Assembly (NCBI GenBank): GCA_025656455.1 | Contig: JAHXHS010000006.1 | Coordinates: 92,096-156,095 of the forward strand | Source of the DNA: Candidatus Thiodiazotropha sp. (ex Epidulcina cf. delphinae) | Lineage (GTDB): Bacteria > Pseudomonadota > Gammaproteobacteria > Chromatiales > Chromatiaceae | DNA length: 64,000 nucleotides | Direction of reading: 5' to 3' | In this document: positions 1-7,013 of the stretch, one piece after another | Layout of the letters: every line of letters begins with the position of its first letter | How positions within the stretch are numbered: the stretch's first letter is position 1 | The notes under the pieces: generated by a model | Told to the model about the DNA's origin: nothing | Seen by the model: only the letters and a program-made list of their open reading frames with translations | Databases searched by the model: none | Made by a program: the position numbers and the translations under genes

Positions 1-869
1 ACGTCAGCGCCCATCAACTGCAGCAAAAGAACTTCATAAACCGTCTCCACCAACTGTTGGCGGCACATCCGAGGGTGGAATCGACCGACCTGGAACTGGA
101 GGTGCTCGAAACCAGCGCCCTGGAGGACCTGGCCCAGGTATCCCGGGTCATGCAGGCCTGCAGCGATATCGGGGTTCGTTTCGCCCTGGATGACTTCGGC
201 ACCGGCTATTCATCGCTCACCTATCTGAAACGCCTACCCGCGGCCCTGCTGAAAATCGACAAGAGCTTTGTGCGCAATATGCTCGACGATCCGGAAGATC
301 TGGCTATCCTTGAAGGCGTATTGGGCCTGGCCAGAGCCTTTCGCCGCCAAGCGATCGCCGAAGGGGTGGAGAGCGAGGATCATGGCGAAATGCTGCTGCA
401 ACTCGGCTGCGAGCTGGCTCAGGGCTACGCCATTTCAAGACCCATGCCGGCCTCTGAACTCCCGGACTGGATCGATGGATGGCGGCCCTTTCCTCTCTGG
501 ACTGTTCAGCGTCCGGTCAGCCCAAGAGAACTGCCCTTGCTTTTCGCTAGCGTAGAACACAGGGCCTGGGTTGGGGATGTCACCTCCTATCTCAATGGTG
601 AAGGTTCGTCACAACCCACCTTGGACCCCAACCAGTGCCGATTCAGCCATTGGCTGACAGGAGAGGGTAAAATCCACCATGGTTCACATCCCGCCTTTCA
701 AGATATTGAAATATTACACCGGCAAGTGCATACCCTGGCATGGGAGTTGTTACAGCAGCAGGCACGGCAGCGAAATCCGGTTGCGCCGGCGAAGCTGAAT
801 CAACTCTACACCCTGCGTGACACCTTACTTGGACGCATAAAAGTGTTAGTGCATGAGATCCAGACATGA
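1..869 (+). CDS. EAL-domain protein with C-terminal CZB domain (5' end outside window)
   Basis: The reading frame is already open at the left edge, so only the C-terminal part is present. It begins inside an EAL domain: VSAHQLQ, then ALDDFGTGYSS, LKIDKSFV and AEGVE, which carry the metal- and base-contacting residues of active c-di-GMP phosphodiesterases. The last ~110 residues contain CRFSHWLTGEGKIHH followed by H-(x)-VH, matching CZB zinc-binding domains known from chemoreceptors and cyclases. I infer a c-di-GMP enzyme controlled by zinc or by an oxidant sensed at the Cys-ligated zinc. Upstream GGDEF or PAS domains cannot be seen. An internal TTG at 57 is not the true start. Confidence 0.85.
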   Translation, partial: VSAHQLQQKNFINRLHQLLAAHPRVESTDLELEVLETSALEDLAQVSRVMQACSDIGVRFALDDFGTGYSSLTYLKRLPAALLKIDKSFVRNMLDDPEDLAILEGVLGLARAFRRQAIAEGVESEDHGEMLLQLGCELAQGYAISRPMPASELPDWIDGWRPFPLWTVQRPVSPRELPLLFASVEHRAWVGDVTSYLNGEGSSQPTLDPNQCRFSHWLTGEGKIHHGSHPAFQDIEILHRQVHTLAWELLQQQARQRNPVAPAKLNQLYTLRDTLLGRIKVLVHEIQT

Positions 870-986
870 TTTTTCACGGAACACAAACGATTTGAAACGA
901 GCCATGAGCGCCAGCCGTTTTTCCGCTATCATTATGGGCAGAATCACTCGACCATCCGCTCAACCGTAGAGAGGCCTGAAGCTGTT

Positions 987-1211
987 ATGAACGATACTTT
1001 AATGGTGCTGCCCAGCTCGCAACACGATGAGATCCGTCTGGTGAAGGTCCCACGGGATCTGGATCGTCAAGAGGCCTATCGCTTCGCAACCGGCATCATT
1101 GCCCAGGCGGAAGAGAACAACCGGAATTGTCGTTGGGAGGATATCGCCGAAGCCCTGGAAGCCAGGGGATTCGAACCGGTGGAGGCAATGATCGGTCCGA
1201 CACTGGGCTGA
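987..1211 (+). CDS. Small conserved-looking hypothetical protein (74 aa)
   Basis: I do not recognise this family. It is an acidic, soluble 74-residue protein with no signal peptide or membrane segment. An amphipathic middle (EAYRFATGIIAQAEENN) leads into RWEDIAEALEARGFEPV, which could be a small helical fold. A GAGAGG-like ribosome site lies ~13 bases before the ATG. It sits 117 bp after the EAL-CZB gene on the same strand and converges with the ATPase gene, 12 bp apart. Codon usage resembles the neighbours. Confidence 0.6.
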   Translation: MNDTLMVLPSSQHDEIRLVKVPRDLDRQEAYRFATGIIAQAEENNRNCRWEDIAEALEARGFEPVEAMIGPTLG

Positions 1212-1223
1212 TCCCGTAGGGTT

Positions 1224-2321
1224 TTAGTCAAGATCTTCGTACTCATCCAGATCCATCTGCAACAGGATAGCCTTTCGCAGTAGCTTCTGTTCGTTGCGCA
1301 GGGTCTTTTTCAAGCTGCTGATCTCCTTTTCCAGATCCTGGATCCGGAACACCAACTCATCCGCATGGGCCAGGGGCTGCTGTGCAGGCTGTGGGACAGG
1401 GGCGGTCGCCTGCTTAGCGCCCGATGCTGTCCCATTGGGATGGAGCGGCGATACCGATGCCAGCTGCGGCTGTGAGGCCTCCTCCTCGCCCCCTGCCGGT
1501 GGATCGAAGCTGACCTCCTGCTCCAGTTCCCGCATCACGGAGAGCACGGCATCCTTCTCGAGGGTGTGGAGTTCTTCCAGACAGCCGAACAGCATCAGCC
1601 GGTCGCACATGGCGTTGATACGACGCGGCACGCCACCGGTAAACTCGTAAATCATTCGAAACACCCCCTCTCCGAAGCCGGGATCCTGGTTCCAGCCGAC
1701 CAGTTGCAGGCGATGCAGGATATATTTTTCCGTCTCTTCGGCGCTCAAGGGATCGAGGTGGTAAGAGGCGATAATGCGCTGACGCACCTGCTCCATGCCG
1801 GGGCTCTGCAGGGTGCGCTTGAACTCTTCCTGACCCAGTAAAAAGGTCTGTACCAGGGCCTTGTTGTTGACCTGGAAATTGGAGAGCATACGCAACTCTT
1901 CCACGGAACGCGGGGGCAGGTTCTGCGCCTCATCCACCACCAGCAGCATCTGCTTGCCCTCGGTATGGCGGGCGCGGGCAATGGCCTCGAGATTGTGCAG
2001 CAAGGTGGCTTTGTTAAGCCCCTCATGGGCCAGGCCGAACGAGGCGCAAACCATGCGCAGCATGTCGTCCGGATCGACCTGGGTGGTAACCAATTGAGCC
2101 GCCATGACATTCATGCTGCTCAGTTCATCGAACAGGTTCCTCACCAGGGTGGTCTTGCCGGTGCCGATGCCGCCTGTAATTACGATGAATCCTTCACCCT
2201 GTTCCAGACCGTAGCGCAGATAGGCCATGGCGCGATTGTGGCCCTTGCTGTTGAAAAAGAACTTGTGGTCCGGCGTCAGCTGAAACGGTTTTCCTTTTAG
2301 CTTATAAAAATCATCATACAT
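1224..2321 (-). CDS. XrtA/PEP-CTERM system-associated ATPase (ExeA/GspA-like AAA)
   Basis: This is a 365-residue AAA ATPase. It opens with MYDDFYKLKGKPFQLTPD and has FFFNSKGH, Walker A GGIGTGKT (50-57) and Walker B LLVVDEAQ (D130-E131), followed by an arginine-rich sensor region. The N-terminus closely matches the ATPase family that accompanies exosortase A (XrtA) exopolysaccharide loci. A linker rich in Pro, Gln and Ala and a ~45-residue coiled coil close the protein. I chose the ATG at 2321 because it begins the conserved motif and has a GAAGG site; an upstream ATG at 2378 would add 19 unrelated residues. No exosortase is in the window, but a PEP-CTERM protein lies near 58.4-59.0 kb. Confidence 0.85.
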   Translation of the reverse strand: MYDDFYKLKGKPFQLTPDHKFFFNSKGHNRAMAYLRYGLEQGEGFIVITGGIGTGKTTLVRNLFDELSSMNVMAAQLVTTQVDPDDMLRMVCASFGLAHEGLNKATLLHNLEAIARARHTEGKQMLLVVDEAQNLPPRSVEELRMLSNFQVNNKALVQTFLLGQEEFKRTLQSPGMEQVRQRIIASYHLDPLSAEETEKYILHRLQLVGWNQDPGFGEGVFRMIYEFTGGVPRRINAMCDRLMLFGCLEELHTLEKDAVLSVMRELEQEVSFDPPAGGEEEASQPQLASVSPLHPNGTASGAKQATAPVPQPAQQPLAHADELVFRIQDLEKEISSLKKTLRNEQKLLRKAILLQMDLDEYEDLD

Positions 2322-2657
2322 GTTGATTAGCCTTCGATTGATTTCAGTGCTTCCCTGCATGAACGGGCTACAAGCCACTTACAAACGACAAGGACCGCAG
2401 TGAGTATATTGTCGGTGCTGCCAGGAGAAAAGGGCACTCCTTTAAGCATCATTATGCAACGAAACCGGCACTTTGCCTACCGTACGGCGGCAAGGGTCAT
2501 TGGCTCACAATGCCGGGCTCGACGGGATGAACCGGCAAACGCCGCAACCGTCGAGGGCGACGACGGATGGTTGACCGGACTCCTCGGAGTCAACTATCTT
2601 GCCACTGTAGATCCACCTTAGTGTACCTCGTCATGGATACTGTAACATTCTGAGCCA
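2322..2657. other. Divergent intergenic region with short palindromes
   Basis: This 336-bp stretch separates the minus-strand ATPase from the plus-strand kinase gene and must hold both promoters. It contains several small inverted repeats, including GACTCCTCGGAGTC near 2579 and CCGTCG...CGACGG near 2549-2567. I compared it by eye with the c-di-GMP-I riboswitch because of a CCGGC..ACGGCGGCAA stretch, but the conserved core is not there. No gene is supported. Confidence 0.5.
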
Positions 2658-5009
2658 GTGAAACTCCGAACCCAGATACTGATCCTGCTGTTTCTCTTCG
2701 GCTTCGCGCCGTTGACTGCCATGGTGGTGTCGAATCTGCCGTTCGTACTGGAGCGCCTGGAGTTTTTCTACCACAAGGCCTATCTGCAGAACCTGCGGGC
2801 GGACTTTCGTGATCTGGACGAACACCTGGCCAGCCGCCACGAAATGCTGCGGCTGCTGGCGAAACTGCCGGAACCCGGTCTCGTGCTCGGACAACGGGAG
2901 GCGGAAGAGGGTCGGGATCAGATCGATCAGGCCCGTGTGCGTTACACCGAATGGATTAACCGGATCCTGCGCGATCACCTGGATATCTTCCAGATCCTGT
3001 TTCTCGATCTGCAAGGGAATCCCCGTTTCTGGCTGGAGCTGAACGCCCGCACCCACCAGTGGGAACCCACCATCAAGAAACCGGACATGCCCTCCCGGGA
3101 TTTTTTTCAACACAGCGTGCACCAGGAATTCGGCCGGGTGGCGGTGAGCAAGATCAGCCTCAATCCCAGCATCGCCCACCTGGATCCGCGCCGTTTCATG
3201 ACCTTGCGCATGATCAGCCCGATCATCGGGCCTGACAGCAAGGAGCGAGTCGCACCACTGGGCGCCGTGGTCATCAACATCGATGTCGGCGGCATGGCGC
3301 GCGCCTACCGCAATACCTTGTGGGTCACTAGTGACGGCGCCTATCTGGATGAACGCCTCAGCGGCAGCGACAAGGCGCGCGCCTTCGAGGATTTCACTGG
3401 CCTGCAGGGGCTGTTCGAAGCGGGCAGCCTGGCGCTCTGGGAGGGACGGGGGAGACAGGTCATTTGGGTGCCGCTGTTCACTACCGAAGGATCGGGACCT
3501 TTATGGGTCGGCCGCCCGGTCGATCCCTCGCCCCTGGATACCTTTCGCAACGTACTGATCAGCCGGGTGATGACCATTGTGCTGGTGGCGTTGGTGATCC
3601 TCCTCATGGTGGCCCGCTGGATCGCCTTGCGCACCGAACAGTTCGGCGAAAAGCTGCGAGGGGGCGTGGAACGGGTGTTGCGGGAGGATGCGCCGGTGCG
3701 GTTCGACTGGCACGGATCGAGTGAGATCAAACAGTTGGGCCGGCAACTCACGGAACTGGCGGAGACCCATGCGCAACAGGCGGAGGCACAACGCCAACAT
3801 GCCAGACAACTGGAGGAATCCAATCGTTATAAATCGGAATTCCTGACCAATGTCAGTCATGAACTGCGTACCCCTTTGAACTCCATCCTGTTACTCTCCA
3901 AGATGCTCACCGAAACTCGACAACAGTTCACCCCTGAACAGAAAAGACAGCTCCAGGTGATTCATGAAGCGGGCTGTGATCTACGGGCGTTGATCGACAA
4001 TATCCTCGATCTCTCGCGGATTGAGGCGGGAAAAGCCAGCATCAGTCTGCAACAAATCCCTTTACGGCCCCTTGTATCGGACCTGATCGATTTGGTGAAA
4101 CCCCAGTTCGACGCCAAAGGACTGGCACTGGCGCTCGAACTCGAGCAGCCCTTAGCGGAGCGTTTTCTCTCGGACCAGGAAAAGGTGCGACAGATCCTGA
4201 AGAACTTTCTCTCTAACGCCCTCAAGTTCACCCGCCAGGGTGGGGCAACCCTGCGGGTTTATAACAACACCCAAAACGGGGCACGCCCCGTCTGCTTTGC
4301 CGTACAGGATACCGGCATAGGTATTCCGCGCGACAAGCATGAACTGGTCTTCGAGGCCTTCAAGCAAGCGGACGGCTCCACCAGCCGGCGGTTTGGCGGT
4401 ACCGGGTTGGGGCTTAGCATCAGCCGGGAGTTGGCCCATCTGCTGGGAGGAGAGATCACCCTCCAAAGCGATGAAGGCAAAGGAGCCGTTTTTACTCTCT
4501 GCCTACCGCTGGAGTTCGATCAACGGGACCTCTCCCCTCAACAGCTTGAGCTCCAGGAAACAGCGGAGCCGGAACTGCTGCGGGAACGGCGCCCCCCGCA
4601 AGCCACGCAACCGGCGGGTATGCCGCCGAGTGCTCCTTTTGCCGGACTGCGGGTGTTGGTCGTGGATGATGACCTGCAGAGCCTGCTGGCCCTCACCCCG
4701 CAACTGGAAGCCTGGGGTTTTGAAGTGGCCGCCGCCGGCGACGGCCGGGAGGCGATCGACACCCTGAATGAGGACCAGGCGTTCGACCTGGTATTGATGG
4801 ACATCATGATGCCGGAGGTGGACGGCTATGATACGATCAGACACATACGCAAGGCGATGCGGCTCAAAGCACCCAAAATCATTGTGCTGAGCGCCAGGAA
4901 TACGCCGCAAGACCATGAGCGCAGCCTGGCTGAGGGAGCGGACGATTTCCTCCTCAAACCGATCGACTCAGATAAACTCAAGACGGCCATCAGCCGGCAT
5001 TTGGGCTAG
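2658..5009 (+). CDS. Membrane-bound hybrid sensor histidine kinase
   Basis: The protein has 783 residues. A GTG start is followed by membrane segment 1 (about 5-25), a periplasmic sensor of ~270 residues that I cannot name with confidence (Cache-like spacing), membrane segment 2 (about 298-322), a HAMP-like linker and a coiled coil. HisKA follows with the phospho-acceptor in SHELRTP (H401), then an HATPase with NFLSNALKFT, DTGIGI and GGTGLGLSI (about 515-588). A C-terminal receiver has phospho-acceptor D715 in LVLMDIMMP and the conserved Lys in LLKPID. All catalytic motifs are intact. The REC-PAS gene starts 26 bp downstream and an ArsR-type regulator follows, so the three look co-transcribed. 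The signal sensed is unknown. Confidence 0.9.
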   Translation: MKLRTQILILLFLFGFAPLTAMVVSNLPFVLERLEFFYHKAYLQNLRADFRDLDEHLASRHEMLRLLAKLPEPGLVLGQREAEEGRDQIDQARVRYTEWINRILRDHLDIFQILFLDLQGNPRFWLELNARTHQWEPTIKKPDMPSRDFFQHSVHQEFGRVAVSKISLNPSIAHLDPRRFMTLRMISPIIGPDSKERVAPLGAVVINIDVGGMARAYRNTLWVTSDGAYLDERLSGSDKARAFEDFTGLQGLFEAGSLALWEGRGRQVIWVPLFTTEGSGPLWVGRPVDPSPLDTFRNVLISRVMTIVLVALVILLMVARWIALRTEQFGEKLRGGVERVLREDAPVRFDWHGSSEIKQLGRQLTELAETHAQQAEAQRQHARQLEESNRYKSEFLTNVSHELRTPLNSILLLSKMLTETRQQFTPEQKRQLQVIHEAGCDLRALIDNILDLSRIEAGKASISLQQIPLRPLVSDLIDLVKPQFDAKGLALALELEQPLAERFLSDQEKVRQILKNFLSNALKFTRQGGATLRVYNNTQNGARPVCFAVQDTGIGIPRDKHELVFEAFKQADGSTSRRFGGTGLGLSISRELAHLLGGEITLQSDEGKGAVFTLCLPLEFDQRDLSPQQLELQETAEPELLRERRPPQATQPAGMPPSAPFAGLRVLVVDDDLQSLLALTPQLEAWGFEVAAAGDGREAIDTLNEDQAFDLVLMDIMMPEVDGYDTIRHIRKAMRLKAPKIIVLSARNTPQDHERSLAEGADDFLLKPIDSDKLKTAISRHLG

Positions 5010-5035
5010 GGTAATCAAACCAGTCACTATCCAGC

Positions 5036-5902
5036 ATGAAAAGATACGCCGGTTTCAAGCTCCTGATCGTGGACGACCATGAACACAACCTGTTCACCTT
5101 GCGCACGCTTGTCGAGCGCCACATGGATGTTGAGATCCTAGAGGCAAGCTCCGGCAGGCAGGCATTGGATATCGCGGTCAAGGAAGCGGGCATCGATCTG
5201 ATCATTCTCGATGTGCAGATGCCGGAAATGGATGGTTTTCAAACCGCCTCGATGTTGAAGATCCGCAAAAAGACCAAGGATATTCCGATCATTTTCCTTA
5301 CCGCGGCCTTCAAAACGGAAGAGTTTCAACAGAAGGGGTACGAAGTGGGCGGGGTGGACTATCTGCTCAAGCCCATTGACGACAACCAGCTGCTGAACAA
5401 GATCAGCACCTATTTCAGGCTGATCGAGAAAGAGCGCCAACTCAACAGGATCCTGGAGCAAAAAGTGGCGGAGCGGACAGCGGAGCTGGCCGCCGCCAAA
5501 CAGCATCTTGAGAATATCCTGACCCACATGGGAGAGGCCTTGCTGGTGCTCAATCCCGGGGGAGAGATCGAATCGGCGAATCCGGCGGCCTGCAAGATGC
5601 TCGACTACTGTGAGTCGGACCTGCTGGAGATGTCGATCGGCGACGTCTTCGAGGAGGCGGAAGAGGAGCAGGCCGGGGCCTTTTTCGGCACCTGGCTGGA
5701 GGCGCTGATACGCACCGGCGCGCTGAGCCGTATCGAGGCGCGCTTCATCGCTAAGGACGGACGCCGCGTACCGATACTTTTTTCCCGAACCGCCGTCAGG
5801 GACAGCGACGACAATATCAGCCATATTATCTGTATTGCAAAGGATATGACGGGCTATATCCGCGAGATCGATACGGTGAAGGCCGTATCCAAAGGAGTTT
5901 GA
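5036..5902 (+). CDS. Response regulator with C-terminal PAS domain (REC-PAS)
   Basis: This 288-residue cytoplasmic protein carries a receiver domain at 1-125 (LLIVDDHEHN, phospho-acceptor D59 in LIILDVQMP, Thr in FLTAA, Lys in LLKPID). A short coiled coil follows (KERQLNRILEQKVAERTAEL), then one PAS domain (about 155-280) with GEALLVLNPGGEIESANPAA and IAKDMTGY. There is no HTH, GGDEF, EAL or kinase output, so it probably acts by protein contact, for example relaying or tuning the upstream hybrid kinase. The ArsR-type gene begins 3 bp after its stop, strongly suggesting co-translation. The PAS ligand is not predictable from sequence. Confidence 0.87.
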   Translation: MKRYAGFKLLIVDDHEHNLFTLRTLVERHMDVEILEASSGRQALDIAVKEAGIDLIILDVQMPEMDGFQTASMLKIRKKTKDIPIIFLTAAFKTEEFQQKGYEVGGVDYLLKPIDDNQLLNKISTYFRLIEKERQLNRILEQKVAERTAELAAAKQHLENILTHMGEALLVLNPGGEIESANPAACKMLDYCESDLLEMSIGDVFEEAEEEQAGAFFGTWLEALIRTGALSRIEARFIAKDGRRVPILFSRTAVRDSDDNISHIICIAKDMTGYIREIDTVKAVSKGV

Positions 5903-5905
5903 CAA

Positions 5906-6241
5906 ATGAATGAGCCAATCGACCCACGCATGTCTGAAGATGAAGACACTTCACTCACTGCCCATGCCCTCAAGGCCATGGCGCATCCGCTGCGTTGGAA
6001 GATCCTCTGCTCTTTGGGAGATAACGAGCTATCCGTCGGCGAAATCGTAGAGCGCACCGGCACATCCCAGAGCAACATCTCCCAGCACCTGGAACAGCTG
6101 CGCAACAAGAACATCGTGGTGTCGCGCAAAGAGGCGAACCGCATCTATTACCGGATCCGTAACCACCAGTTGCTGGAGCTGATCGGCATTATGCGCAATG
6201 TGCTCTGTCCGGCCAATCTCGACGATCGCTACCCGAAATAG
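5906..6241 (+). CDS. ArsR-family winged-helix transcriptional regulator
   Basis: The protein is 111 residues long. AHALKAMAHPLRWKILCSLGDNELSVGEIVERTGTSQSNISQHLEQLRNK... is a standard ArsR winged helix, with the recognition helix in SQSNISQHLEQL and the wing in REANRIYYRI. It has no CxC metal site in helix alpha-3; one Cys lies near the C-terminus (NVLCPANL). Metal sensing by the classical site is therefore unlikely, and a redox or partner-controlled role is possible. Its position 3 bp after the REC-PAS gene suggests it is the DNA-binding output of this signalling unit. That coupling of ArsR to a two-component relay is inference. Confidence 0.88.
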   Translation: MNEPIDPRMSEDEDTSLTAHALKAMAHPLRWKILCSLGDNELSVGEIVERTGTSQSNISQHLEQLRNKNIVVSRKEANRIYYRIRNHQLLELIGIMRNVLCPANLDDRYPK

Positions 6242-6283
6242 CGATGGATGAGCGTATGATAGACCTGGAGAGTCTTCTGGCGG

Positions 6284-6568
6284 TCAGATTGTTTGTGTTT
6301 TATCAATTAAGCGACCATTGACATACTTATGCAATATGCTGGACATCAATGTTTGATAAGGAATGCCTTCAATTAACGCTCGTTCTTGAATAAGCTCCAG
6401 ATCCACACCTGAAATACGAATATTGACTCTTTTATCCTTTTTAAAGGTGGATTTAGCCGCAGCTTGATATCGGCTTATTTCATCTGGGGTGGAGACAGAA
6501 ACCCATTCATCATTCTCGTATGAATCCAAGATCTCTTTTTCTTCTTTGTTCAATTTAGCGTTCATCAT
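6284..6568 (-). CDS. CopG/BrnA-like antitoxin (94 aa)
   Basis: This ribbon-helix-helix-type antitoxin has the characteristic sequence KEEKEILDSYENDEW, then FKKDKRVNIRISGVDLELIQ (the RHH strand) and ALIEGIPYQTLMSSILHKYV near the C-terminus. Members of this family neutralise small ribonuclease-like toxins encoded just upstream in the same operon. Here the upstream partner, which ends inside this gene's start (stop at 6555-6557), is only a C-terminal remnant. The antitoxin itself looks full length. Local base composition is more AT-rich than the glg/glt genes next to it, fitting acquisition by transfer. Confidence 0.85.
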   Translation of the reverse strand: MMNAKLNKEEKEILDSYENDEWVSVSTPDEISRYQAAAKSTFKKDKRVNIRISGVDLELIQERALIEGIPYQTLMSSILHKYVNGRLIDKTQTI

Positions 6569-6719
6569 TGGCCTCCAGATACCGTTTAGTTGCCTTACGG
6601 CTGGGAATGATGGTTTTCAAGAAAATTTCTTTCTCATTTTCGACAAATGGAACCAAATAAGCATAACCCTCAATATCGAGATAAACCTCATTTGCGTTAA
6701 TTCCCAGTTCATTGGCGGC
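6555..6719 (-). pseudogene. Toxin remnant (C-terminal half of a BrnT-like toxin)
   Basis: Reading the minus strand gives 54 codons without a start: AANELGINANEVYLDIEGYA, then YLVPFVENEKEIFLKTIIPS and RKATKRYLEANDER, ending in TAA at 6557-6555. The YLVPFVE...IFLKTIIPSRKATKRYL segment is the conserved C-terminal half of small toxins paired with the antitoxin family next door. A TAG at 6722-6720 closes the frame upstream, and the ycgL stop region begins ~20 bp further on. About 40-45 N-terminal residues are missing. The toxin should be dead, leaving the antitoxin as an orphan. Overlap with the antitoxin start is the normal arrangement for such pairs. Confidence 0.75.
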
Positions 6720-6740
6720 CTAAGCGATCAATGGATCCGC

Positions 6741-7013
6741 TTAATCGCCGGCGTACAGGTCCACCTCGAGCTTCGGCGGCACCTGTAGATGAAAACCCTG
6801 GATGCGCAGATTTTCCACCACCACCGCCACATCCTCCCTGGCCAGCTTCCGCTTGTCGCTGAGGGTGATCTCCATCACCTTGTCCGGAGCGCCAAACCGG
6901 TCCAGCAAGGCTTCAGGCACACAGGAAAAGTCATCCTCCCGGGAGACATAGAGATACATCTCATCCTTTCGGGGACTGCGGTAGATCCAACAAGGCATAC
7001 CGTTCTCCATCAT
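6741..7013 (-). CDS. ycgL: YcgL domain-containing protein
   Basis: A 90-residue protein with the YcgL signature: CWIYRSPRKDEMYLYVSREDDF near the start, VPEALLDRFG, and GFHLQVPPK near the end. Length and motif order match the small gammaproteobacterial YcgL family, whose biochemical role is not established. The ATG overlaps the glgP stop by four bases (ATGA at 7013-7010), so the two are probably translationally coupled; a second in-frame ATG at 7010 is equally possible. It is the last intact gene of the gltB-gltD-glgP run. Confidence 0.88.
   Translation of the reverse strand: MMENGMPCWIYRSPRKDEMYLYVSREDDFSCVPEALLDRFGAPDKVMEITLSDKRKLAREDVAVVVENLRIQGFHLQVPPKLEVDLYAGD

Noticed and set aside
2400..2640. 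Possible c-di-GMP or other riboswitch before the kinase gene
   Set aside because: Some phrases look suggestive, but the conserved core and paired helices of the known class could not be laid out.
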